Positions 43,659 to 51,611 of a stretch of 64,000 nt of DNA are shown here, piece after piece. A program made the translations under genes and the position numbers. The stretch covers positions 1-64,000 of the forward strand of contig JAAETI010000123.1 of NCBI GenBank assembly GCA_024228555.1, given 5' to 3'. Below the pieces are notes generated by a model, which was not told the origin of the DNA, ran no database searches, and saw only the letters and a program-made list of their open reading frames with translations. Position 1 is the stretch's first letter. Every line of letters begins with the position of its first letter. The DNA is from a bacterium. Its GTDB lineage: Bacteria; Actinomycetota; Acidimicrobiia; Spongiisociales; UBA5794.

Positions 43659-44705
43659 ATGGACGGGGAGCCTATGGAGCTCAGACCACTCGGAAACAGC
43701 GGCACATTGGTGAGTGAGCTCGGGCTCGGCACCATGACCTTTGGCAACGAAACGGACGTGGCGGGAGCTCACGATCAGTTGAACCAGTTCATTGAGGCGG
43801 GCGGTACCTTCGTGGACACCGCCGATGTCTACACCCGGGGTGCATCCGAGAGCATCGTGGGAACGTGGCTGAAGTCCTCGGGCTTGCGGGGCTCGATCGT
43901 CCTGACGACCAAGGGGCGATTCCCGATGAGTGACAACCCGCTGGACAGTGGTGCCAGCAGGCGTCATCTCCTCGCGGCGATCGATGCGAGCCTCGATCGT
44001 CTCGGGGTGGACTACGTCGACCTGTATCAGGTGCACGGATGGGACCCGCAGACACCCCTTGCAGAGACGGTCGCAGCCCTCGACACCATGGTGCAATCGG
44101 GTCGAACCCGATACGTCGGGTGGTCAAACGTCACGGCATGGCAGATGCAACGCATTGTCGATCTATGTGAGCGTGACGGGCTCAGCCGACCGATCACCCT
44201 GCAGCCTCAGTACAACCTCCTCGACCGCACAATCGAGTTCGACATCATGCCGATGTGCATTACGAACGGCCTAGGTCTCCTCCCATGGTCACCTCTCGGC
44301 GGCGGCTGGCTCACCGGGAAGTACCGAGCGGATCAGCGTCCGCAGGGAGCGACTCGCCTCGGCGAGGATCCCAACCGCGGGGTGGAGGCGTACGACAAAC
44401 GAAACGTGGATTCAACCTGGCGGGTCCTGGCGGTTGTCGAGGCCATCGCTAAGGAGCGCAACGTGTCGGTGGCGCAGGTGGCGCTGGCCTGGGTTCGGGG
44501 TCGTCCCAATGTTTCGTCCGTGTTGCTCGGGGCGCGAACGGTTGAGCAACTCGCCGACAACCTTGCCAGCGTCGAGGTCGTTCTGTCAGAGACTGAACGC
44601 GATCGCCTGAATGAGGTGTCGGCACCGGGTCTGCCGCCCTATCCCCACGGGATGATCAGAAACGCCTGCGGCGAAACCATCTGGGACGACATCGGAACCT
44701 TGTAG
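43659..44705 (+). CDS. aldo/keto reductase
   Basis: The 348-residue TIM-barrel oxidoreductase has the AKR tetrad: Asp in FVDTADVYTRGASE, Tyr of the same segment, Lys in LTTKGRF and His in YQVHGWDPQTP. The NADPH-binding LLGARTVEQLADNL block is near the end. It resembles the AKR11/YhdN-like subgroup; the carbonyl substrate is unknown. An alternative start at 43674 (MELRPLGNSG) follows GGGGAG by only 3 nt and aligns better with relatives. Confidence 0.92.
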   Translation: MDGEPMELRPLGNSGTLVSELGLGTMTFGNETDVAGAHDQLNQFIEAGGTFVDTADVYTRGASESIVGTWLKSSGLRGSIVLTTKGRFPMSDNPLDSGASRRHLLAAIDASLDRLGVDYVDLYQVHGWDPQTPLAETVAALDTMVQSGRTRYVGWSNVTAWQMQRIVDLCERDGLSRPITLQPQYNLLDRTIEFDIMPMCITNGLGLLPWSPLGGGWLTGKYRADQRPQGATRLGEDPNRGVEAYDKRNVDSTWRVLAVVEAIAKERNVSVAQVALAWVRGRPNVSSVLLGARTVEQLADNLASVEVVLSETERDRLNEVSAPGLPPYPHGMIRNACGETIWDDIGTL

Positions 44706-44822
44706 CTGCGGCTTTGCGAGGTTCGCTGCCGAGCCTACCGCTGTGGTAGATAGGACTTCTGGCCCTTGTCGCGTGTGCTCCGGTCGAGCGACCATTACCT
44801 GAGTTCAAAACGGAGGCTGACA

Positions 44823-45224
44823 GTGGGAACGAAAGCACACACCAACACGGTTCTGGTGGACCCGAAGGTGAATATCCGGATACAGCTGGCGGTGCTGTGG
44901 ATATGTCACTTTGTTCTCTGGATCTTCGGGGACATGTTCAGCTTGCTTCAGGAGATGGGCGAGCCCGCCACCGATACGACCGTCCAGTTCGTTGCGCCGA
45001 CCACAGCAATTGTGTTGACTCTGCTGGTCGCCTTCTCCTTGGTGGGGCACCCCACCCAAGTTCGGCTGGCCAACTTGATCGTGGCTCCGGTGTATCTGTT
45101 GTTCAACATCGTGTTCTTCGTTGATGCCACGGAGGGCTGGGAGTACTACCTGGGTGCCTTCTACGTACTGTTCATCGCGCTGATCATCTGGCTTGCATAC
45201 ACCTGGCCCAAAGAGCAGGCCTGA
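44823..45224 (+). CDS. four-helix membrane protein, DUF6326-like (paralogue of 41273)
   Basis: GTG 44823 follows GGAGG by 6 nt and gives a 133-residue protein with four helices: IQLAVLWICHFVLWIFGDMF, IVLTLLVAFSLVG, RLANLIVAPVYLLFN and a last helix ending WLAYTWPKEQA. Spacing and the GD, R(W/L)AN and Y-x-WTW/YTW positions match the protein at 41273-41656, so the two are paralogues about 3.5 kb apart. Function unknown. Confidence 0.75.
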   Translation: MGTKAHTNTVLVDPKVNIRIQLAVLWICHFVLWIFGDMFSLLQEMGEPATDTTVQFVAPTTAIVLTLLVAFSLVGHPTQVRLANLIVAPVYLLFNIVFFVDATEGWEYYLGAFYVLFIALIIWLAYTWPKEQA

Positions 45225-45246
45225 GCCAAACGCTACGCTGCCCGCC

Positions 45247-46131
45247 GTGGCGATCCACGACGACGAACTCACAATCGACCTCGACCTGGTTGCGGAACTG
45301 CTGACCCAGCAGATGCCGCAGTGGAGTGGACTGCCTCTTCAGCAGCTCCACACCTCTGGAACGGTGAACGTGACGTTTCGGCTCGGGGACAACATGGTCG
45401 TTCGGCTGCCGCGGACCCGGGAGTTTGGGGATGGACCACAACACGAGGCGCGGTGTCTCCCCATCTTCGTTGGCGAGGTTCCGCTCGACGTTCCAGCCTT
45501 CCTTGCTCTGGGCACCCCGACCGACTCCTACCCGTCGCATTGGTCGGTTCTCCGTTGGATCGAGGGCACAAACGCAGATCAGTCCACACTGTGCGACCTG
45601 AATGCCGCGGCCACTGCTCTTGGCGAGTTCGTGGCGGCTCTTCGGCAGGTTTCAACCGATGGAGCACCCGAGAGCGGAAACTATCGGGCGTTTGGACTCG
45701 CAAGGGTCGATGAGGGCCTACGCAACTGGGCTAGCCGTCTCCCCGATGACATCGACCGAGCCGGCGTGCTCCGAGTGTGGGAGCAGTGCCTGGCAGTCGG
45801 AGAATGGGGCGGACCTGCGATGTGGCTTCACAGCGATCTGCGCGGCGACAACCTCATTGCCAGCGGTGGCGACCTCGTCGGTGTAATCGATTGGGAGGGG
45901 TGCACCGTTGGCGACCCAAGTGCCGACCATCTCTCCGCATGGTGGCTCTTTGACGGTGACAGCCGCGACACGTTCCGCTCGGCCTCCAATGCGTCAGACG
46001 CGGATTGGATCAGGGCGAAAGGTTGGGCTCTCTTCATGGCCGTGGCGGCTATCCCCTATTACGCAGAAAGCAACCCAACATTCGCCGCTCAGGCCAGAAC
46101 CGCTCTCAGCGAGATCGTGGCCGACGAGTAG
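45247..46131 (+). CDS. aminoglycoside phosphotransferase (APH) family kinase
   Basis: The 294-residue protein has an APH/choline-kinase-like fold: a glycine-poor nucleotide loop (SGTVNVTFRLGDNMVVRLPR), the catalytic segment LHSDLRGDNLIA (Asp and Asn) and the metal-binding VIDWEGCTVGDP. This family phosphorylates aminoglycosides, macrolides or cellular small molecules; a resistance role is not implied. GTG 45247 is chosen because TACGCT (45234-45239) lies 7 nt upstream and longer versions would overlap the previous gene. Confidence 0.88.
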   Translation: MAIHDDELTIDLDLVAELLTQQMPQWSGLPLQQLHTSGTVNVTFRLGDNMVVRLPRTREFGDGPQHEARCLPIFVGEVPLDVPAFLALGTPTDSYPSHWSVLRWIEGTNADQSTLCDLNAAATALGEFVAALRQVSTDGAPESGNYRAFGLARVDEGLRNWASRLPDDIDRAGVLRVWEQCLAVGEWGGPAMWLHSDLRGDNLIASGGDLVGVIDWEGCTVGDPSADHLSAWWLFDGDSRDTFRSASNASDADWIRAKGWALFMAVAAIPYYAESNPTFAAQARTALSEIVADE

Positions 46132-46161
46132 TGCAGTCCGGGTTGGCATCTCGCCGACTAT

Positions 46162-46248
46162 GTGGTCGCTGCTGGCTCCCTCGTACTTGCGTAGATTTGT
46201 CGCCACTAGCTCGACTTTTCTACGCATGTTCGGGACTGGAGCGACCAC
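46162..46248. repeat. nested long inverted repeats between convergent genes
   Basis: The outer arms GTGGTCGCT (46162-46170) and AGCGACCAC (46240-46248) are perfect. Inside them ACTTGCGTAGA (46185-46195) and TCTACGCATGT (46219-46229) pair with one mismatch. The whole 87-nt stretch can fold into one long irregular hairpin on either strand. It fills most of the 161-bp gap between convergent genes and has no T-run at its ends, so it is not an ordinary terminator. Confidence 0.6.
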
Positions 46249-46292
46249 GCATCGTCCCTTCACCCGATCTACCGGCCCCTCTAGCCCGGCAG

Positions 46293-46742
46293 TCATGGGC
46301 CACAGTTGCGGAGGAACTCGGTGTAGTGGTTGGGCAACCCAGCATCGATCGCACCTTCGACCATCCTCTGGAGGTACTCGTTGGCGGGTGGTGCCTCGTC
46401 GGCCGCTCTGTTTTCCGGCTTGACCATGTAGGTGAAGGCCCGCCGGGTGAGGCTGACCCTGCCCATTGGGAACTGAAGGACCTCGACCTCGCAGCGGTTG
46501 TAGCGCATCTCGAATGGATCGAGGGCTTCTGGGTCTGCCATCTCCCAGAGGACTCCCCAGACTCCACCTCCGGGCGCAGGGAGGATATCGGCCGCACGTC
46601 CTGTCCATCGTTGCGATGGGAGCGTGAAAGCGAGACGGTGGTCTCTCAGGAGCGCGGCTCCCGCCGGACTAGCGGCGACACCTCGGTCGCGCAGAGTCAC
46701 CGGCGACATGTTGCTGCCGAATGCGAAGTAGAGCTGCGACAT
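46293..46742 (-). CDS. gamma-glutamylcyclotransferase-like (GGCT fold) protein
   Basis: The 149-residue protein starts YFAFGSNMSPVTLRDR, the substrate loop of the GGCT fold, and has GVWGVLWEM and DPFEMRYNRCEV, the latter with a Glu in the position of the catalytic acid. Such enzymes release 5-oxoproline from gamma-glutamyl amines or peptides; the substrate is unknown. TAGTCT lies 6 nt before the ATG on the minus strand (46754-46749), so the transcript is probably leaderless. Confidence 0.85.
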   Translation of the reverse strand: MSQLYFAFGSNMSPVTLRDRGVAASPAGAALLRDHRLAFTLPSQRWTGRAADILPAPGGGVWGVLWEMADPEALDPFEMRYNRCEVEVLQFPMGRVSLTRRAFTYMVKPENRAADEAPPANEYLQRMVEGAIDAGLPNHYTEFLRNCGP

Positions 46743-46901
46743 GCCATGAGACTAGGCCCCCGTCCGTTTGTAGCTCCTACGTGGCGAGGCCGCTTGGCGC
46801 GCTCCTCGTCCAGGAAATGGTCGCCGACGAGATCCCGCGACCGTTGCGCTGGGTGTTGGAGCACGCATTGGGTCGTCAGGCGATACAACGGGGAGATCGA
46901 C

Positions 46902-47459
46902 CTAGGTGACCGGGCAGATCAAGTGAATGTCTTCAGGTTCCTTGGCAAGGAGTGCCGGGTGCGGGGGGTCAGCGAGCTGGCATCCGCGGCTGATGTAGAA
47001 CCCGACCGCTGAACCGCTCGACGTCGCCGATACGTACATCGAGGTCGCCTCGGCGTTGTTCGCGACCTCTTCGCCGGCAGCCCACAGCGCCGAGGCAACT
47101 CCCCGGCGACGGTATGCCCGACTCACGTGAAGGAAGGCGAACCATGCGGTTGTCCCCTCAAACGATGGGTCCACGATGGCAATGCCCGCAAGCAGATCGT
47201 CGATGAACGCTCCCAGCAGGACCGCACCTCCGTCGACGACAGGCCGGAACTCGGTGATCCGACGTGCGGAGCTGTGCTCACCATGGCCCTCGGCATCCCA
47301 TTGCGGCACATCGATCTCGACGCTATTGGCGTGGAGCCGGCCGTCCTTGACGGTGTAGAGAGTGTCGATGTACTCGGACCGATCGATCTGTCGGATGAGC
47401 TCAATATCTTCTGGGCCGAGTTCCTTGACTTCGATCCGGCGGACTGCGTCCGAGGTCAT
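46902..47459 (-). CDS. GNAT family N-acetyltransferase
   Basis: ATG 47459 follows GGGGA and gives a 185-residue protein; the frame is open far upstream, but that part does not look like protein. The GNAT core is clear: IDDLLAGIAIVDP, FLHVSRAYRRRGVASALW (acetyl-CoA loop RRRGVA) and MYVSATSSGSAVGFYISRGC. The substrate is unknown. The 226-bp gap upstream holds no gene I can support, only a short repeat copy and the next gene's promoter. Confidence 0.85.
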   Translation of the reverse strand: MTSDAVRRIEVKELGPEDIELIRQIDRSEYIDTLYTVKDGRLHANSVEIDVPQWDAEGHGEHSSARRITEFRPVVDGGAVLLGAFIDDLLAGIAIVDPSFEGTTAWFAFLHVSRAYRRRGVASALWAAGEEVANNAEATSMYVSATSSGSAVGFYISRGCQLADPPHPALLAKEPEDIHLICPVT

Positions 47460-47626
47460 TCGGAGTTCCCCTGTTGTCGATCGAGTGACTCTAGGACGCT
47501 GCAAAGGCTGCAGGCTCGAATTGCCCGTGGTCGGAGTTCGGTTGAAGGAAGGGCTAGGGAATATCGAGGAGCTCGCATGCTGCGACCGTACTCTCTCCAG
47601 TTGGTAGCTTCGCTCACAGCGGCGCC

Positions 47627-47659
47627 TCAGCGCCCGTGCCGCCATATCCCTCCAGGTTA
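47627..47659 (+). repeat. short repeat, copy 1 (upstream of the gene at 47686)
   Basis: TCAGCGCCCGTG followed by CATATCCCTCCAGGTT lies 27 bp before the gene at 47686. Near-copies occur at 48117-48154 and, partially, at 48549-48570, the last upstream of the HNH gene. Confidence 0.5.
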
Positions 47660-47685
47660 CGATGGTGGCCGTTACCATCTGAGCT

Positions 47686-48090
47686 ATGACTGAACGATCT
47701 GAACAGCTCCTCGACTTTGCGCTGTTTGCCCTAGACCACGCCACGAATTCCGTTGTGCCACACGGGGGTCCCCTCATTCCATTCTGCTTTGTCGAGGTTG
47801 ATGGGAAGAGGGAGCTCCACCGATTCGCTGGTGATCTGGAACAAGGTCAGCGGATGGCCCGAGCGCATATTGCGCAGACAGCGGGAGTCACCGTTGCTGC
47901 CGTTGCATGGGATGGTTACATGACCCTGGATGGTCACAGGATGGACGCCGTCTATGTCGAAGCTTCCGAATCCGGCGGAGACGGAAGTCTGGTGTTGGCC
48001 CAGCGGTACGCAAAGGTCGGCCGGTTGAAGAAGAAGTTCGAGCCATTTGGACAGCCAGCGCTAGTGGCGGAGGGCGAAGCCCTCTTTTAG
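47686..48090 (+). CDS. hypothetical protein
   Basis: The 134-residue soluble protein has a mixed alpha/beta look (SEQLLDFALFALDHATNSVVPHGGPLIPFCFVEVDGKRELHRF; VTVAAVAWDGYMTLDG; AVYVEASESGGDGSLVLAQRY) with no known motif. TACCAT (47673-47678) lies 7 nt before the ATG. After its TAG the same frame stays open for 12 more codons and ends QHP-stop at 48129, inside repeat copy 2, which suggests the gene end may have been reshaped. Confidence 0.65.
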   Translation: MTERSEQLLDFALFALDHATNSVVPHGGPLIPFCFVEVDGKRELHRFAGDLEQGQRMARAHIAQTAGVTVAAVAWDGYMTLDGHRMDAVYVEASESGGDGSLVLAQRYAKVGRLKKKFEPFGQPALVAEGEALF

Positions 48091-48116
48091 CCCACCGGAT
48101 TAGGCGACTCGGCGAA

Positions 48117-48154
48117 TCAGCACCCGTGACCTTCCCGACATATCCTTCCAGGTT
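48117..48154 (+). repeat. short repeat, copy 2
   Basis: TCAGCACCCGTGACC followed by CATATCCTTCCAGGTT resembles copy 1 at 47627-47659, 490 bp earlier. It is followed at once by gene debris rather than an intact gene. Confidence 0.5.
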
Positions 48155-48193
48155 GAGGTTGTAGCGTCGGGGCGTGCCGCTAGCGATCTGCGC

Positions 48194-48484
48194 CTACTTC
48201 CCAGGAGGGCCAACCGAGCAAAGCAGCGCGCCATTCAGGTAGAGAGCTGAACCGTCAGGCAATGGCGGATCGAACACGTAGCCACCAGTGCCGCCCGCCA
48301 CGTCCGGGGTCTGCAAGGTGGGGCTCAACTCAGATCCATCAGGGAGAATCGCCCGTATCTCGACTTCCGGCGGAGCCGTAGCCGCGTTACCGGGCCCGGG
48401 CGTGAAGAACACGCCACCGTTTCCTGCAGCGACGGCCCAGTTCGCGTTGTCTCTATCGTGGTGAGGATAGGACGTCCGACCACA
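48194..48484 (-). pseudogene. C-terminal fragment of a lost secreted protein
   Basis: On the minus strand the frame runs from about 48484 (after an in-frame stop) and reads DRDNANWAVAAGNGGVFF, then PPEVEIRAILPDGSEL, GTGGYVFDPPLPDG and LYLNGALLCSVGPPGK-stop. It is protein-like and resembles the end of an extracellular beta-rich protein, but no start or upstream part remains. Confidence 0.4.
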
Positions 48485-48562
48485 CCAGCTACACCATCAA
48501 CGGCACCCTGCCCTACTGGGCAGGCAGTAGCGGGAACACCCTTCTCAGATAAGCACCCGTGA
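48473..48562 (+). pseudogene. 3' end fragment of a lost gene
   Basis: In one plus-strand frame the sequence reads TSDHTSYTINGTLPYW, then AGSSGNTFSDKHP and a stop inside repeat copy 3. The composition is protein-like but no start is associated. Together with the minus-strand fragment it occupies the 521-bp gap between 48090 and 48612. Confidence 0.3.
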
Positions 48563-48570
48563 TCCTACCG
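48549..48570 (+). repeat. short repeat, partial copy 3 (upstream of the HNH gene)
   Basis: AAGCACCCGTGATCCTACCG matches the first half of copies 1 and 2 and lies 42 bp before the start of the DUF222-HNH gene. Confidence 0.45.
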
Positions 48571-48611
48571 CCGCCCATTTTGTGTCACTGGTGGCTGATA
48601 CGATCGAACGT

Positions 48612-49862
48612 ATGTTCTCGCTAGACAATGCAGAATGGGTTCCCGAATCGCTGGACACCATGGAACCGGGCCACGAGTTGGCCTGTGTCCTGTCGGCCAT
48701 CAATGTCGGTGATTGCACCGGGCATGACCGTATTCGGGTCCTCAAGGCACACGAACGAATGCGTTCGTTTCACTCTGCTCAGCTCTACCAAGCCATGAAC
48801 GCAGTCATCGATGCCGTCGACACAGACGACATGGCCGGCGATCTTGCCGAAGAGGCCGCATCCGCCGAGGTCGCCGCTGCACTCAAATGGACCCGCCGCA
48901 CCGCAGATAGCGAAATGGGTTTCGCCCTCGACCTCCGCCGCCGTCTCCCCGACGTATGGATGGCACTCTGGTCGGGGAAGATCGACCTCCGCCGCGCCAA
49001 AGTCATGGTCCGGGCCACCAGCCACCTGCCGACAGCATCAGCGCAGAACATTGTCGATTCCATCATCGACCGCGCCGACCGCTTCACCACCGGCCAACTC
49101 AACGCCAAGCTCCGCAAGCTGTGTATCGAGACCGAGCCAGACGACGCCGCCCGCCGCTACGAAGCCGCCGTCGCCGAACGCAGAGTCACCGCCCAGCCCG
49201 ACGAAGCAGGGACCGCACACCTCTTCGCCATGGACCTCCCCCCACATCGACTCGCCGCAGGCATGAATCGGATCAACCGGCTGGCCCAGTCATTACGTCG
49301 TCCGGGCGAGACACGCACGATGGACCAGCTCAGAGCCGATGTCCTACTCGACGTGCTCGAAGGCACTGGGGTGGCCACCGCCGGAGGCCGTGGTACCACC
49401 ATCATCCACACCACCCTCGAGTCGCTCGCCGGACTCGCCAACCATCCAGGAGAACTCGCCGGCTACGGGCCCGTCGCCACCGACATCGCCCGCCAGGTCG
49501 CCGAGCGCCAACAGGGCGGAACGTGGTCTTGGGTGATTGAAGACCCGGAAACCGGTCTCCCCCTCGCCACTGGGACTACCCGGAGAAGACCAACCGCCCA
49601 ACAGCGACGGGACGTCGAAGCCCGGAACCCCACCTGTACCCACCCCGGATGCCGCATGCCCGCCGCCGAGTCCGATCTCGACCATCGCATTCCGTGGGCA
49701 CACCAGCGAAGAACCCACAGCGACAACCTCGCCCCGCTCTGCAGATACCACCACCGCATCAAGCACGAAGCCGGATGGAACTACAAAGCCGTTGGCGGTG
49801 GTGACTATGTGTTCACAACACCGCTCGGCCACAACTACACAACCAGCGGCCGCTCGCCGTAG
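48612..49862 (+). CDS. DUF222 domain protein with C-terminal HNH nuclease motif (13E12-type)
   Basis: The 416-residue protein has an all-helical DUF222 region (about 40-300) and a C-terminal HNH motif (about 335-400): CTHPGC, DLDHRIPWA, NLAPLCRYHHRIKHE, with the Cys pair and His residues needed for a zinc-supported HNH fold. The family is abundant and multi-copy in actinobacteria (the 13E12 repeats of mycobacteria), often near mobile elements; its biology is unsettled. ATG 48612 has TACGAT (48599-48604) 7 nt upstream and is preferred over GTG 48582. Confidence 0.92.
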   Translation: MFSLDNAEWVPESLDTMEPGHELACVLSAINVGDCTGHDRIRVLKAHERMRSFHSAQLYQAMNAVIDAVDTDDMAGDLAEEAASAEVAAALKWTRRTADSEMGFALDLRRRLPDVWMALWSGKIDLRRAKVMVRATSHLPTASAQNIVDSIIDRADRFTTGQLNAKLRKLCIETEPDDAARRYEAAVAERRVTAQPDEAGTAHLFAMDLPPHRLAAGMNRINRLAQSLRRPGETRTMDQLRADVLLDVLEGTGVATAGGRGTTIIHTTLESLAGLANHPGELAGYGPVATDIARQVAERQQGGTWSWVIEDPETGLPLATGTTRRRPTAQQRRDVEARNPTCTHPGCRMPAAESDLDHRIPWAHQRRTHSDNLAPLCRYHHRIKHEAGWNYKAVGGGDYVFTTPLGHNYTTSGRSP

Positions 49863-49912
49863 TCGAGGTCGCCGACTCCCGTCCCTATCCCCCTACCTAC
49901 CATTGGCTGGCC

Positions 49913-50551
49913 ATGCGACCATCAACCCTCCGCCGCCTCTATCTGTCGCTCGCGCTCATGTTGGCGATACTCCTGCTCGCTTCGGGCTGTGGCAGCGATG
50001 GCGGTACTGCCGGGTACGGTGACTTCGATTCGAGCCGAACCTCTGCCGACGAAGTCATCGCAAACCCCGACTGCACACCCGGCGACGTCGAAGGCGCCCC
50101 GATCCTGCAACCTGACCGCCGCATCGAAGACATCGTCTTCCATCTGACCGGCGAACGGCAGACCGGTGACTTGGATCCGGTGGAAAAAACGATCGACGAC
50201 CCCAACTTCGGCGGCGTTTGGGGAGACTCTGCCGGTGGCGTCGTGGTGGCGGTACTGGACTGCTCAGCAGTAGACGGCGACGAGATCGCACGGATCGCCG
50301 GTGGTCCCGACAAACTGCATCTGATCGAGGTATCGCACACGTTCCGTCAAGTGAATGAGTACCGCGACGATCTTCGCCGCAAACTGGATTCGCTCGACAT
50401 TCGCGCTGACCTACTGATCGACTCCACCCTCACCGGGCGACACATCATCGTCCAATTGCCCGACGCCGGTGTGCTCCACAGCGGCTTTGGCTCGGGGGTT
50501 CCCGAGCACCTCTTCTCGATCGCAGAAGGGGAGCTATTCGTCGAAGAGTAA
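49913..50551 (+). CDS. lipoprotein of unknown function
   Basis: The 212-residue protein has a basic N-terminus, a hydrophobic core and the lipobox LLLASGC, so it should be lipidated at Cys26 and held on the outer face of the membrane. The mature part is acidic and begins with a Gly/Ser linker; it has no motif I know. Its last residues, HLFSIAEGELFVEE, recur in a tiny frame at 51063-51134. TACCAT lies 9 nt before the ATG. Confidence 0.8.
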   Translation: MRPSTLRRLYLSLALMLAILLLASGCGSDGGTAGYGDFDSSRTSADEVIANPDCTPGDVEGAPILQPDRRIEDIVFHLTGERQTGDLDPVEKTIDDPNFGGVWGDSAGGVVVAVLDCSAVDGDEIARIAGGPDKLHLIEVSHTFRQVNEYRDDLRRKLDSLDIRADLLIDSTLTGRHIIVQLPDAGVLHSGFGSGVPEHLFSIAEGELFVEE

Positions 50552-50607
50552 CTGGCACCGCCCCAGCACAGCAACGGCTTAGACTCGGCGCCATTCAAGC
50601 CGAGGAT

Positions 50608-51066
50608 GTGCCAATGCGTGTTGCTGATTCCCTCGAAACGCTTCGACTCTTCCTGAGCCAGAGATCGCTTGATCTGGACCGCGCAGCCCCGCAGACGCTG
50701 TTGCTGGCGGTGATCGCGTGGTACGAAACCGAACGCACCACTGATGCCGCCCCGTTGCAGAACGACGGAGACATGCTCCTGTTCCAATACGGCACCTATG
50801 ACTGGAGCGAAGGACCGACCTTTCATTACGGAATCACCCGGCAATTCGTCACCACACCAGGCGACGAGTTGTGCATTTGGCAGTTGTCCATCACCGCCCA
50901 CTACGACGCCACCACCGAGGCTGTTCGTCTCGGGTCCGATCACCAATGGGTCGGCACACCCGCCGAATGTGAGCAGCTCCGCAATCACCTCTCCGACAGT
51001 CCGGCTACCGCATACGTGCAACCGCTTGGGCCGCTTCGAGTCGAACTCTCCTTTGAGCAGGTATGA
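50608..51066 (+). CDS. hypothetical protein
   Basis: The 152-residue protein (start GTG 50608 or ATG 50614) is soluble, with a helical N-terminus (SLETLRLFLSQRSLDLDR) and a beta-rich remainder (MLLFQYGTYDW, FHYGITRQFVT, ELCIWQLSITAHYD). I do not recognise the family. Its stop overlaps an ATGA that opens a 23-codon frame resembling the tail of the lipoprotein before it. Confidence 0.65.
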   Translation: MPMRVADSLETLRLFLSQRSLDLDRAAPQTLLLAVIAWYETERTTDAAPLQNDGDMLLFQYGTYDWSEGPTFHYGITRQFVTTPGDELCIWQLSITAHYDATTEAVRLGSDHQWVGTPAECEQLRNHLSDSPATAYVQPLGPLRVELSFEQV

Positions 51067-51134
51067 CAATCAGCGAATCGTCACCCCACTACCTGTTCTC
51101 GGTCGCCGAATGTGAGCTATTCGTCGAAGGATGA
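51063..51134 (+). pseudogene. duplicated gene-tail fragment (23 codons)
   Basis: The frame begins at an ATG inside the preceding stop (ATGA) and ends HYLFSVAECELFVEG-stop. This matches the C-terminus of the lipoprotein at 49913-50551 (HLFSIAEGELFVEE), and the two DNA segments share the exact 16-mer GAGCTATTCGTCGAAG. It is most simply the surviving end of a duplicated gene, although a coupled micro-ORF is not excluded. Confidence 0.45.
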
Positions 51135-51148
51135 CCGATCAGGGGCGG

Positions 51149-51592
51149 CTACGTCGCCTTCCTGCGCGGCGCAAGGTGGGAGAGAACGCGTGCCCACTTC
51201 GGTACGAGCAGGTCGTGGCTGCCGTTGGGGACCATCTCCAGTCGGGCATTGCGAAGGCGCTTCTGCCATCGCGATCCATGGCTCGAACCAGTCTGCGGAT
51301 CAGCCGCCCCATAGCTCAGGAGCGTCTTTGCCTCCACGGCATCGAGGTCCAACTCTGCTGGCAGCTCATCAGGGAACGGCAGCGAAACGATCACAAGACG
51401 GGGCAAGTCTTGATGAGCGGCAGCGAGCTCGAGTGCATCCCATCCCCCTGAAGACCAGCCAACCACACCTCTGGTGTCCGCATCCCACTCGGACGAGAGG
51501 CGGATATCCCGCCGAGCCGTTTCCCTGGGTCCAGGATCAGAAGGCTCTAACCCCGCAGGGAGACACATCACAATCGACATTGGTTCGTTCAT
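51149..51592 (-). CDS. small alpha/beta-hydrolase-like protein
   Basis: ATG 51592 (MNEPMSIVMCLPAGLEPS) has TAGCCT 7 nt upstream (51605-51600) on the minus strand, so it probably has its own leaderless promoter overlapping the end of argH. The 147-residue protein has a nucleophile elbow GWSSGGWDA, an Asp region in LSYGAADPQTG and a His in NGSHDLLVP, which suggests a compact alpha/beta hydrolase, shorter than usual. The substrate is unknown. Confidence 0.65.
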   Translation of the reverse strand: MNEPMSIVMCLPAGLEPSDPGPRETARRDIRLSSEWDADTRGVVGWSSGGWDALELAAAHQDLPRLVIVSLPFPDELPAELDLDAVEAKTLLSYGAADPQTGSSHGSRWQKRLRNARLEMVPNGSHDLLVPKWARVLSHLAPRRKAT

Positions 51593-51611
51593 TGTCGAAA
51601 GGCTACCGCCG

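Noticed and set aside
45247-46131. Aminoglycoside-resistance interpretation of the APH-like gene
   Set aside because: The family is broad and the sequence lacks features pointing to a characterised resistance enzyme; only the fold is supported.
46005-47012. 335-codon plus-strand frame spanning several genes
   Set aside because: It overlaps the APH-like end, the nested hairpin and the antisense of the GGCT-like and GNAT genes; the opposite-strand genes have clear motifs and promoters.
47460-47777. 106-residue N-terminal extension of the GNAT gene
   Set aside because: The extension is Arg/Ser-rich without domain character, and ATG 47459 has a purine-rich site upstream.
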